64,000 nt of DNA from Diphasiastrum complanatum. Lineage: Eukaryota; Streptophyta; Lycopodiopsida; Lycopodiales; Lycopodiaceae. The position numbers and the translations under genes are program-made. This document shows positions 10,795-19,354 of the stretch, in pieces. Under the pieces are notes generated by a model. The model was not told the DNA's origin, searched no databases, and saw nothing but the letters and a program-made list of their open reading frames with translations. Each line of letters begins with the position of its first letter. Within the stretch, counting starts at the first letter, position 1. The stretch lies in the NCBI GenBank assembly GCA_029204225.1, contig CM055097.1, positions 41,272,028 to 41,336,027 on the forward strand, given 5' to 3'.

Positions 10795-10906
10795 TAACGC
10801 AGGACATGGTTGCAAACATTTTCACGAAAGCACTCAGTATTAATGCACACAACAAATTTTGTGCATTGCTCAATCTGAAGATCAAGGCATTCACGAATCC
10901 AAATTA
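10795..10906 (+). pseudogene. C-terminal tail of a copia RNase H
   Basis: Reads DMVANIFTKALSINAHNKF and then ALLNLKIKAFTNPN to a TAA at 10904-10906. This is the invariant end of a copia polyprotein (ADIFTKAL motif), followed at once by a purine run AAGGGGGGA and the LTR. Everything upstream in the polyprotein is missing. Confidence 0.8.
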
Positions 10907-10914
10907 AGGGGGGA

Positions 10915-11978
10915 TGTTGGATTTACTCCTTCTACTCTCCTTAATCTCTTTTTTAATCTGCCTCCATTCTTGCTGCATATTTACTAACGTTGTCACACAG
11001 CCTGCATATTTACATGCAAATTTGCACAGACGAATAAAGGGCAAAAGAATCACAAACATTGTGTTTTTACATAGGTTATGGTGACAGGCGAAAAGAGGAC
11101 ACTATCCTACAGAATGCTGAAGGTGCCCTAAAAGCTAAGGCACCTTGTAAATCTTATCCTAAGGCCATTCGTAAGAGTGATCTACTTTTTGCATCATCAC
11201 CAACATTCACTTCAGCACTGGCTAACGTCGCACCCTTTTTACGCTCACTCCATGCAGTTGTGCCAACAAATTGGACAACGATTGCAGCCACCCATGATCT
11301 CCTACAAACAACGCATTCACTCTGTACTTTCATATCTGCACACCTGTAATATTATGTATATATATTGGATATCATTCGTGTATCCAACAAACATATATAG
11401 AAAGAGTTAGATGAGAAGCGAGACAAGAAGAGACCAAGAGAAGAGGTTTTATTTTTCATTAAAAACAAAATAAGCTCCGTGGGGCACGCGGTTTCGTCCG
11501 CTATTGTATTGTGCTCTGCCGCATTATTAACTTGTATACATGATATACTTAATCTGATATAGCTCTTTGTTCTGCATTCAGATCTGTGTTAATATTGCTA
11601 TGCTTGTTCTTCATTTTGTCTAATCTTTCTAATTGCTCTTTCTAGTAATAGACGATCAACTTTTAGTCTTGTCTTTCACGAATAATTCGTGACTAATTAT
11701 CAATCGAACACAGTCTAGCTCTTCGCGACAGATAATTTGTCTTGCAATTCGTGACAAATTATTCATCTAGCGCTTCATCCATTATATGTTTGGCTACGTA
11801 ATCTAGAATGACTATGATTTCTCACAAAGTTCTCTTCATTTTGATAGGCGTAGTCATGCTTACGGAGAGAGTCAAATAATTCATTCCGCTGCGCACAAAC
11901 ATTTTCTGTTCGAGTTTGCTTCTCATTCGTTTCTTGTTCAAGTTCGTTTCTTGTTCGTGTTCGTCATTTATTCTTCCC

Positions 11979-12021
<43 letters not shown>

Positions 12022-12022
12022 A
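10915..12022 (+). mobile_element. 3' LTR of the nested copia derivative
   Basis: About 1108 bp from TGTTGGATTTACTCC to CCAACA, a 6 bp perfect terminal inverted repeat. The interior has several CACGAAT/ATTCGTG palindromic words around 11670-11770. The last 50 bp are unusual: a run of 14 C at 11976-11989 and a CT run at 11990-12017 stand directly before CCAACA. Confidence 0.75.
11976..12017. repeat. C14 run followed by (CT)n
   Basis: Homopolymer of 14 cytosines followed by 14 CT units, five bases before the LTR end. Length here is likely to vary and to be prone to sequencing error. Confidence 0.95.
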
Positions 12023-12274
12023 TGTGTTACTGTACTGTGGGTCCTATCAGTTGATAAGGATCAGTTGGCCTGGCCACAAGGCAAGTCGACGGGACACGTG
12101 TCCCGCCAACGACAACCTGGGTCATGCATGGATTGCCTGAGTGAACAACTATATGTATAGTGTAATTTCATTTTGAGAAACACAGTTGCTACGTGAGCTT
12201 GGTGTGGAGAGTGTTTTTCTATCTGTGTTACTGTGTAGCATGATCTGTGTTCTTGTTTGAAGCAAATTCTAAGT
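12023..12274 (+). mobile_element. 5' LTR of copia A, right part
   Basis: After the nested insertion the LTR resumes at TGTGTTACTGTACTGTGGG and is matched almost base for base by 14038-14291. It ends AATTCTAAGT at 12274. A 14 bp palindrome GGGACACGTGTCCC (G-box core CACGTG) lies at 12091-12104. Confidence 0.85.
12091..12104. promoter_or_regulatory. G-box palindrome in copia A 5' LTR
   Basis: GGGACACGTGTCCC is a perfect 14 bp palindrome around CACGTG, the core bound by plant bZIP and bHLH factors. The matching site in the 3' LTR reads GGGACACGTCCC, having lost two bases and the palindrome. A regulatory role is inferred from the motif only. Confidence 0.45.
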
Positions 12275-12287
12275 TGGTATCGGAGCC
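12275..12287 (+). promoter_or_regulatory. primer-binding site of copia A
   Basis: TGGTATCGGAGCC begins at the base after the LTR end with no spacer. The common copia PBS is TGGTATCAGAGC; one base differs. It would pair with the 3' end of initiator methionine tRNA. Confidence 0.85.
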
Positions 12288-12937
12288 GTATAGGGAGTGT
12301 ACACAGTACAACATCGCCATTGAAGAGAGCTTCGAGAGAATTGTCTTCTGAGAGTTTGGGGTTTACGGTGGGTTGAAGACGGTAGGAGAGGCACTGGTGC
12401 AGAGAGTTTAGCACACATAAGCTTGGTGAGCTTGAGACTGTGTGAGGATCCAGAGACAAGAGTTGTCGGCTGAATCAGAACCTCAGCAAACGGAATTTTG
12501 AAATTTCGAAAGCAGGCTATTTGGTGTTTGTAGTCAGTGTGCATTCAATCAAACACCGTTTGACAAACAGATTGAAGCATCAGCTGTCCAGCTGTAGGAC
12601 GACCTCAGATCAAGAGGATAGGCATGTTAGAACACTGTGAATAGGAAGCCAAAATTAAGTTTTCTTAAAGAAACCCTGGCTTAGGGTTTGAAACCTCAAG
12701 AAAACGGATTTCTCTCCATCCTGAATTGTTTTGGAAGCTGTGAAGATCCGGATGAGGGCGTCCTAATCAATTCTATAAGGTCTGAAATGGCCGTGGATAG
12801 TCGCGCTTCATTTGTAGAGCAATAAGCATTCTCTGAGGGCAGCCATAGCTACAACCAGTGGAAGAGAGAGAGAGAGAGATGGAAGAGGTTGCGGACCTGC
12901 TCGCGCGAGGATTGATGTCTACTTTCGTTCAAAGGGG
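12288..12937 (+). other. leader of copia A and deletion joint
   Basis: About 650 bp leader without a long frame. Parts resemble the leader of copia B at 36230-36700 (for example GAGACAAGAGTTGTCG against GAGACAGGGGTTGTCG). A short GA run lies at about 12865-12878. The joint between leader and RT is near 12905, where TTTCGTTCAAAGGGGATGG leads straight into the RT frame. Confidence 0.6.
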
Positions 12938-13960
12938 ATGGTGAGAACACATTGTGATCCAAATTTATATGTCTTATGCTTTGATGGTATGGTTGCTTTG
13001 ATTGCTCTTTATGTTGATGACTTGATTATTACGAAAAATAATCAAGAGATGATAGACATGATCAAGAAAGACCTCATGGAACAATTCGAGATGACAGATC
13101 TCAGCTTGATGCATTATTGCCTTGGACTAGAGGTGTGGCAAAAAGGACACGAAGTGGGTTTAACACATGTGAAGTATGTCAAAGAGTTGTTGCACAGGTT
13201 TAGGTTGCAGGATTGCAAACTAGTGAATACTCCTATTGAACCAGGTATAAAGCTTTCTAAGCTTGATGAGTCACAGTCATTTGATGCTACGCTATATAGG
13301 CAGTTAGTAGGGAGCTTGATTTACCTTACCACGAGTAGACCAGATATATGCTATGCTATTGGTATTGTAAGTCAGTTTATGGCAGCACCTACAGAAACGC
13401 ATTGGAAGGCAGCTAAGCGCATTTTGCATTATGTAAAAGGCACTTCAGGTTATGGCTTGATTTACAAGAAGCATGAGGGTTTACCTGAGTTATGTGGCTA
13501 TGTGGATGCGGATTGGGGAGGTGACTATGATGATCATAGATCCACCATAGGGTATGTATTTCAGCTTTGTGGCAATTGCTTTTCCTGGTGTAGTAAGAAG
13601 CCAAGTACAATTTTTCTATCCACCATAGAAGCAGAGTATAAGACAATGTGTAGTGCAGCACAAGAAGCTATATGGTTGAGACAAATCTTGAAAGAAGTTG
13701 GCATGAAGCAGAAAAATCCCATGACGTTACATAGCGACAGTCAGAGTGGCATTCAACTAGCAAAGAATCCAATGTTCCATGCGAGAACCAAACACATTGA
13801 GACTCAGTATCACTTTATACGTGAGAGGCTACTGAGTTGTGAAATTCATGTTGTTCATTGTAGTACGGAAGAACAACTAGCTGATATTTTCACTAAGCCA
13901 CTTGTTGGAGAAAAGTTTGATAAGTTTAGATCAAAGCTTTCTGTACTTAAAGTTTGTTGA
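12938..13960 (+). CDS. copia A RT C-terminal half and RNase H
   Basis: A 340-codon uninterrupted frame ending in a natural stop. It begins KGMVRTHCDPNLYVLCFD, just before the RT catalytic YVDDL (LYVDDLIITKNN, residues about 27-38). It continues with the thumb, LYRQLVGSLIYLTTSRPDI, HWKAAKRILHYVKGT, then RNase H: GYVDADWGGDYDD, STIEAEYKTM, LHSDSQSGIQLAKN, HARTKHIETQYHF and QLADIFTKPL. RT copies the element RNA; RNase H degrades it. The N-terminal fingers of RT and all of gag, protease and integrase are absent, so the remaining protein could not act alone. The frame has stayed open, which suggests the element is fairly young. The ATG at 12938 is within the RT domain and is not a genuine start. 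Confidence 0.9.
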   Translation: MVRTHCDPNLYVLCFDGMVALIALYVDDLIITKNNQEMIDMIKKDLMEQFEMTDLSLMHYCLGLEVWQKGHEVGLTHVKYVKELLHRFRLQDCKLVNTPIEPGIKLSKLDESQSFDATLYRQLVGSLIYLTTSRPDICYAIGIVSQFMAAPTETHWKAAKRILHYVKGTSGYGLIYKKHEGLPELCGYVDADWGGDYDDHRSTIGYVFQLCGNCFSWCSKKPSTIFLSTIEAEYKTMCSAAQEAIWLRQILKEVGMKQKNPMTLHSDSQSGIQLAKNPMFHARTKHIETQYHFIRERLLSCEIHVVHCSTEEQLADIFTKPLVGEKFDKFRSKLSVLKVC

Positions 13961-14014
13961 CTTTAAAGCTATGTATATGACTGTATAAAAAGTAGACTCT
14001 ACTTTGAGGGAGAG

Positions 14015-14291
14015 AGTTAGAATTAAAGTAGAATCACTGTGTTACTGTACTGTGGGTCCTATCAGTTGATAAGAATCAGTTGGCCTCGCCACGAGGAAAG
14101 TCGATGGGACACGTCCCGCCAACGGCAACCTGGGTCGCGGCATGGGTTGCTTGAGTGAACAACTATATGTACAGTGTAATTTCATTTTGAGAAATACAGT
14201 TGCTACGTGAGCTTGGTGTGGAGCCTGTTTTTTTTATCTGTGTTACTTTGTGTAGCATGATCTGTGTTCCTGTTTGAAGCAAATTCTAAGT
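14015..14291 (+). mobile_element. 3' LTR of copia A
   Basis: 277 bp from AGTTAGAATTAAAG to AATTCTAAGT, preceded by a purine tract TTTGAGGGAGAG at 14003-14014. It agrees with the split 5' LTR over its whole length with scattered substitutions and small indels. Both copies carry AG...GT ends, and the right end is followed by the GAACC duplication. Confidence 0.85.
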
Positions 14292-14996
14292 GAACCTCCT
14301 CATCACCCATTGGCTACTAAAGTTCCATCAAGATCACAATCTTGACTGTCCGAATCACTTTGTGTTTCTTGGGTGCAAGTTGTGTTTATTAACTTAGGAA
14401 CTTGCAAAAGCTAAGTTAAAAATATTTTATTTAAATATTAGTGCACTTTCTAGCCTAAAGGCCCAATGTTGGACTTATATGCACAGAATGCCAACTGGTT
14501 GCCGGATCCTAATATTTCTGACTCTCTACCACATTCATGTAGCGTTTGGGTTTGCTATAGGATCCTTTTGCCGACTTTTAGAATATTTCATGTCATTCCT
14601 AGAATCGGGCAACATTCTTCCACAGCCAAACAGGTGCCAGTCCCATGGCACTGCCTGTGACGGATCTTTGGGATGGTAGATAAGTGTTCGCTTACGTAAA
14701 ACTTGATGCTTTATTGATGGATGGTGTCGCAAGAACTCGGACTTCCCCGATTTTCAATAAAAGTTTGGTGGCCATTCTTGATAGCCTTGTTCCTCGACAA
14801 ATGGATAGCTATCATCATTGAAAACTGGGTCCCAAGATAGCACTTGTTGGCATGGATCTTCATAGAATGGTGCAACTATTATCGATGGTATTGTCAAAGG
14901 TTCGGTCAATTGGTACGACGACAGATAGGATAGGGTTGATTGACTGCTTGATCGATCCACGTGTTCATGATATGCCTGAACTTGAAGACAAAATCA
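14292..14996 (-). mobile_element. gypsy G1 segment right of the copia A insertion
   Basis: Resumes at GAACCTCCTCATCACCC and is collinear with 6270-7052. The minus strand of 14760-14960 repeats the gag-end reading (QSTLSYLSSYQLTEPLTIP) seen at 6824-7072. Because this gag end lies on the far side of an LTR from the G1 PBS and gag, the LTR at 10329 is flanked on both sides by internal sequence. The match stops at about 14996 at the microsatellite block. Confidence 0.7.
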
Positions 14997-14999
14997 ATA

Positions 15000-15475
<476 letters not shown>

Positions 15476-15644
15476 TCCTTTCTTTCACAAAAACTCCAAA
15501 AACTTTCAAAAACCAACCTCCAATTTCTCCAACCTCCAATTGCTCCAAGATCCAAGCGCTAGCCTTCAATCGCTCCAATCGCTGCAATGCTCGCTGAAAA
15601 CATAGTGATAGGAATGATCTAAAATTGCGATTTTGCAAAAAAAA
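15476..15644. other. pyrimidine-rich spacer
   Basis: CT- and CCAA-rich sequence with short repeats of CCTCCAATT and CGCTCCAAT. No gene seen. Confidence 0.4.
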
Positions 15645-15973
15645 TATCAGACGTCAGAATCCGACATGTAAAACGTACGTCGGATTTTGACATATGTGTC
15701 GGTCAGACCTCTGAACTTGTCGGACGTCAAACGTCAGACACCTTGTCGTTCATTTCGGATTGCTGACATGGACGTCGGAATCCGACGTCCATGTCAACAG
15801 ACATGTATGTTTTGCTTATTTTATGTATATTACACGTAATATCCACATTTGCATGTCGGAATCCTTCATGTCGGATTTTAACGTATACTTTGAAAATGGG
15901 TTGCCGCCACAATTTTCGGATCGCCGGACGTCTAAATTTGGTATGTTTACTTAGATGTCAGATTCTAACGCGT
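15645..15973. repeat. GACGTC-rich palindromic block, copy 2
   Basis: Shares the ACGTC-GAATCCGACGT signature with 600-1060. It holds a perfect 33 bp palindrome at 15764-15796: 16-base arms TGACATGGACGTCGGA and its complement around a single A at 15780. Further ACGTC words lie at about 15649, 15677, 15721, 15731 and 15928. It ends where the lectin-bearing duplicated segment starts. Confidence 0.65.
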
Positions 15974-16354
15974 TTGTTCCTCACTCTGAATCAGCACTTC
16001 AGACTTCAAAACCTTTCAAGCAAACGCAATGTCACATCTTATCATCTATATATATTGTTGGCTAATGCAAGAATTATGAAATGTTCTGCAGTATGCAATA
16101 ATAAAGTGCAGCATAATTTTACTTACCAAATGGAACAGCCTCCATGATCAAGAAAATCATTTGCATTTCAAGAAACGTTATATTCAAAAACATACGTAGA
16201 AAGAGACTGACTATATGAAGGACGCCCAGGAGATGTTTTTATTCAACAAAGAAAGAGATTACAAAAAGCCAAAACATGGTTGATTGCTGATATATGCTAG
16301 AGTAACATGCTGATATAGTAATATTAAGCCAAAGCAACATCCTTTGAAACTTAA

Positions 16355-16891
16355 CTACATGTTTACTGGGAGAGGATAAGAAGCGATGAAAACTGGGTCG
16401 TGACCTAATTCGTATATGACACAATAAATAGTAAAGATTGCGAAATTTGGGGGCTTCTCCGACAATACAATTTGGAAATAGTTTTTCCCGGTAGGATCAG
16501 GGCAGTACGATTGGGCAGCAACCTGTGTTTCATCGTTGACGGCTTCCTGTGCATCATCCTTTGAATCATACAGCACGAAGTTCCCATCGAGTTGCATTTT
16601 TACGTGACAATTCTGAATGCCAGGATGACCTCTCAATAGAACTTGAGAAGCCGGAAGGATCGCGTTACCACCGGGGTACGGAAGACGACCCGCCCCAAAA
16701 GTGCAATCCGTTTGCACACCCGCCCAAAAGTTACGGCTTTGGATCCTCTGTCCCGCATAGAGTTCGTTTGGTGCGATTATACTATTCGATACGAACGTTT
16801 GACTACTAGAAATTTTGAAGAGTGTGAATGCCAATGCCAACCCTACATGTACACTCATCTTCAATTTGGCCATCATCTCCAAATGTTGCAT
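16355..16891 (-). CDS. secreted GNA-like (bulb-type) mannose-binding lectin
   Basis: Single-exon frame of 178 residues. Residues about 8-30 form a signal peptide (KMSVHVGLALAFTLFKISSS), so the mature protein is likely secreted. The rest resembles one B-lectin domain: NELYAGQRIQS near residue 43, then NCHVKMQLDGNFVLYD near residues 98-113, which contains the exact mannose-site pattern QxDxNxVxY. GNA-type domains usually carry three such sites; I see one. Four cysteines lie in the mature part (CTFGAG, NCHV, SYCPDP, IYCVIY), allowing disulfides. The C-terminal about 60 residues (from QSYCPDPTGKNYF) are not typical of GNA and I do not recognise them. Such lectins bind mannose glycans and often serve in defence or storage; that role is inferred. 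ATGs at residues 6 and 7 are alternative starts. Intact, unlike its copy at 46673-47050. Confidence 0.65.
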   Translation of the reverse strand: MQHLEMMAKLKMSVHVGLALAFTLFKISSSQTFVSNSIIAPNELYAGQRIQSRNFWAGVQTDCTFGAGRLPYPGGNAILPASQVLLRGHPGIQNCHVKMQLDGNFVLYDSKDDAQEAVNDETQVAAQSYCPDPTGKNYFQIVLSEKPPNFAIFTIYCVIYELGHDPVFIASYPLPVNM

Positions 16892-16921
16892 GCAAACACA
16901 ACACTCACAACCAACTCTTGG

Positions 16922-16930
16922 GTTATATAA
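16922..16930 (-). promoter_or_regulatory. TATA box of the lectin gene
   Basis: The minus strand reads TTATATAAC about 32 bases upstream of the first ATG at 16891. Normal TATA-to-start spacing would place transcription within a few bases of that ATG, which favours the ATGs at residue 6 or 7 as the real start. The element is conserved in the second copy (near 47098-47107). Confidence 0.5.
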
Positions 16931-17229
16931 TGGGTTGTTGGAATCATAGAACTTACATTCTTAAAATTACAAACAATCAAATTTGTAGGACAAAAAAATA
17001 TCTCATTACACCCAATCAAATTTGTAGGACAAAAAAATATCTCATTACTATGGCTTAGACAATGGCATCATGCCACAATGCTCCGAACTATGTCGACTAA
17101 AGTATAGATCCCTTATGTACAATTGTTTTTAGTGATTCCTTTGCACCCAAAAAGACAACAGTTAATTTGCATTTTATAGTTGGCACTTCCACATGGAAGC
17201 TACTTTCAAAGAGAAATGCTTAAGCATGA

Positions 17230-17246
17230 TATGTGTGTGTGTGTGT

Positions 17247-17304
<58 letters not shown>
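17230..17304. repeat. (GT)n(GA)n microsatellite upstream of the lectin gene
   Basis: GT run at about 17230-17249 followed by GA to 17304. The second copy has a longer version (GT about 47398-47440, GA about 47441-47492), so the tract predates the duplication. Confidence 0.95.
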
Positions 17305-17307
<3 letters not shown>

Positions 17308-17660
17308 ATTCCAAAAGCACAAAATGAAAGTTGAGACAACAAGAAGCAGCATCAAAACAATTAATCAAAAGATAAAAGATGGGAACCCGACATGGCTTGC
17401 CTATTAAAAGTGCCCGATCAATATACGTTTGGGAGGTAGAATAACTAATAAAAGCATCATAGGATGCTTCCCTAGGTGATATGCATGACACATCAAATGG
17501 GAATATTGGGGCAAGTCCTCTTGTTAACGTCAATCATAACAACAACGAAGACAAACCATTATTTTCGATGATGTTAAAAAGTAGAATTTTTAATTTTCAA
17601 CTTTAACTTTTGCGTTTACTACATGAGATTTCCATACCAAGATGCCATTCAAATGAGCAC

Positions 17661-18262
17661 AAGAACACATGAAGCAAATATCCACGCACAATACAAAGGA
17701 GGTCGCACGTCCAATTTTTTTTTTTTGCATGGATATAGCTGTGGATTGGCGTGGATATACGCGTGGATTATCCACGCACGCGTGAATGTTTCACGCGGCT
17801 ATCATTTCCGGCAACAACTGTTCATAATTGGTCGAAGGTCATGAAATTCAAATCGCGTGGATTATCCACACGTGGATCTTCCACGCCAACTCCGACAACC
17901 GGCAGCCGACCAAACCACCGACAACCAGAGCTGGAGAGGGGAATTTGATTTTGGCATGGATAATCCACGTGTAAATTATTCACGCCATAGTAAGAATAAA
18001 AAAAAATAGGCTCGGCTTTCGAGTGGATATGACGTGGATATTGCGTGGCATATTATCCATGCGTGGATAATCCACACAAAAAAATTTTATCCACCCAAAA
18101 TCTAGAGAGTTGGGTCCGTGGATATCGTGTGGATAAATTTTTTTCATATCCACACGATATCCACACCTTCAACTCTTTGGATTTTGCATGGATTATCCAT
18201 GCATGGATAATCCATGCAAATTTTTTTGAACAAAAAAAAAATATTGGCGCGTGTGACACATT
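17661..18262. repeat. palindrome-dense fold-back block
   Basis: About 570 bp packed with GTGGATAATCCAC-type words in both orientations. It includes a perfect 38 bp palindrome at 18183-18220 (half-site TTTGCATGGATTATCCATG) and a hairpin at 18118-18164 with 18-base perfect arms (GTGGATATCGTGTGGATA) and an 11-base loop. The outer ends also pair imperfectly: GTCGCACGTCCAAT followed by a T run at about 17702, against GTCACACGCGCCAAT on the other strand near 18255-18241. This fits a fold-back transposon or MITE. No target duplication was found. Confidence 0.65.
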
Positions 18263-18299
18263 GGTGTTGCCTCGTCACTGTGAGCAGGTGCAGATGCTA

Positions 18300-18970
18300 T
18301 GATGTCATATTTTTTGTTTTATTGCAAGGGATTTCAATATTTAAGTTTTCAATATATTCTTAAATAGTAATTTTTGCAAGTGTTTTTTCAATTAGATCGA
18401 CTAAACAAGATATGGTGGTTTGTAACTCAAGTTGAACCACGAGCACGCGATGAGTATTTGAGGGTGCAAACGTTGAGAATGAAATGGAAAACCTTCATTT
18501 TAACTATGAGATTGAGCTACCTAGAGATGTAGTAAATCTTCAAACCATACTTGAAGCACCCACTTCCATAGATGTTAAGAATAGAAATTCTAATAGCCAG
18601 AATGATGAAATAAGTTTTGAAAGTGAGAGTGATGATGAAAATCATCTAAGAGGAGATGAATTGCAAGATGTTGTTGCTGATGAAATTTATTCTTGCAATT
18701 CTAGATAAAAATTGATGCTTGCAATTATGAATGAAATTGATTCTTGCAATGCTTTCAAATGATAGTTATTTAGCCAAAATAGAATCTCATTTTTGGTCAA
18801 GTGAGTGAAAAGAATAGACATAATAGTTTGGCTTCAAATCCATTTTTTTTGGAGATAATGTCGGTGAAGAGAGATGTACGATTTCATGTTCCAAGAAAGT
18901 TCTCATTTTTTAACAAATGTTGCAAAGGCAGTAAATCACTAAAAGCATGTGAGTTAATGAAATCACCACC
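18300..18970 (+). other. unrecognised AT-rich stretch with short acidic ORF
   Basis: Holds a 74-codon open frame at 18484-18708 rich in Asp, Glu and Ser (SESDDENHLRGDELQDVV). I do not recognise it. Repeats of GATTCTTGCAAT follow it near 18690-18760. It could be a scrap of a transposon-encoded protein. Confidence 0.3.
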
Positions 18971-18974
18971 ACAA

Positions 18975-19115
18975 ACTATGACAAAATCAAGTGTTTCATC
19001 ATAGTCAAGCCCCTTCAATTGAGCAGATCTCTTGGCAACTAGTCTTGTTTTATAATTGTTCACACTACCATCTTGATTAAGCTTGATCTTAAAGACCCAT
19101 TTGCAAACAGTAAAA
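18975..19115 (-). pseudogene. copia RT N-terminal fragment
   Basis: The minus strand reads CKWVFKIKLNQDGSVNNYK and LVAKRSAQLKGLDYDETLDF, the start of copia reverse transcriptase (usual form CKWVYK...YKARLVAKGFxQxxGxDYxETF). Only about 47 residues survive, and both sides are truncated. It lies between the PBS at 19341-19354 and unknown sequence, as in a strongly deleted element. Confidence 0.8.
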
Positions 19116-19340
19116 TTTTGTATTTTTTATGGAGGATCAATAATTTTATAAGTATCTCAAGAAATGCATCATATATTCATGTTTCATTGCATCAAATCAC
19201 TCTTTTGTTGCTAAAGTTTCATTCACACTTGAAGGAACATCATCAAAGTTAAGGTAGTAATAAGGGCAATAAAAATTATACAATCATCAACTTGTAATTG
19301 CTTCTCTCATCCTTGTATTTGAGCCTTGATGGTTGCATTC

Positions 19341-19354
19341 GGGCTCTAATACCA
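19341..19354 (-). promoter_or_regulatory. copia PBS, minus strand
   Basis: The minus strand reads TGGTATTAGAGCCC, one base from the common TGGTATCAGAGC core, next to an LTR end. It sets the minus orientation of the RT fragment to its left. Confidence 0.75.

Larger units (their letters stand above)
10780..12022 (+). mobile_element. copia derivative nested in the 5' LTR of copia A
   Basis: Starts TGTTAGATTTACTCC and ends CTCTCCAACA. Flanks are TATGT (10775-10779) and TGTGT (12023-12027), while the intact LTR of copia A reads TGTGT once at this place; this is a 5 bp target duplication with one substitution. Only the first about 16 bp of its 5' LTR remain, joined to the last 37 codons of the polyprotein, then a full 3' LTR from 10915. 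It is an extreme internal deletion product. Confidence 0.85.
10752..14291 (+). mobile_element. copia A, pol-deleted element with 5 bp TSD GAACC
   Basis: Flanked by GAACC at 10747-10751 and 14292-14296; the uninterrupted homologue near 6266-6275 has GAACC once. Order: 5' LTR (10752-10779, then 12028-12274 after the nested insertion), PBS at 12275, about 660 bp leader, RT C-terminal half and RNase H (12938-13960), purine tract, 3' LTR (14015-14291). Gag, protease, integrase and the first part of RT are absent, so it needs another element to move. The LTR starts AGTTAGAATT and ends AATTCTAAGT, not the usual TG...CA. Confidence 0.9.
15974..17660. repeat. duplicated lectin-bearing segment, copy 1
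   Basis: Collinear with 46393-47850, from GTTCCTCACTCTGAATCAGC through the lectin gene, its promoter, a CA/GA microsatellite and about 350 bp beyond. Differences are scattered substitutions plus a deletion of about 320 bp in copy 2. On the left it meets the GACGTC block, on the right the fold-back block. Copy 2 is inside gypsy element Gy. Confidence 0.85.

Noticed and set aside
16405-16930. Other open frames overlapping the lectin gene on both strands
   Set aside because: They are shadows of the lectin frame; only the minus-strand 178-residue frame has a signal peptide and the QxDxNxVxY motif.
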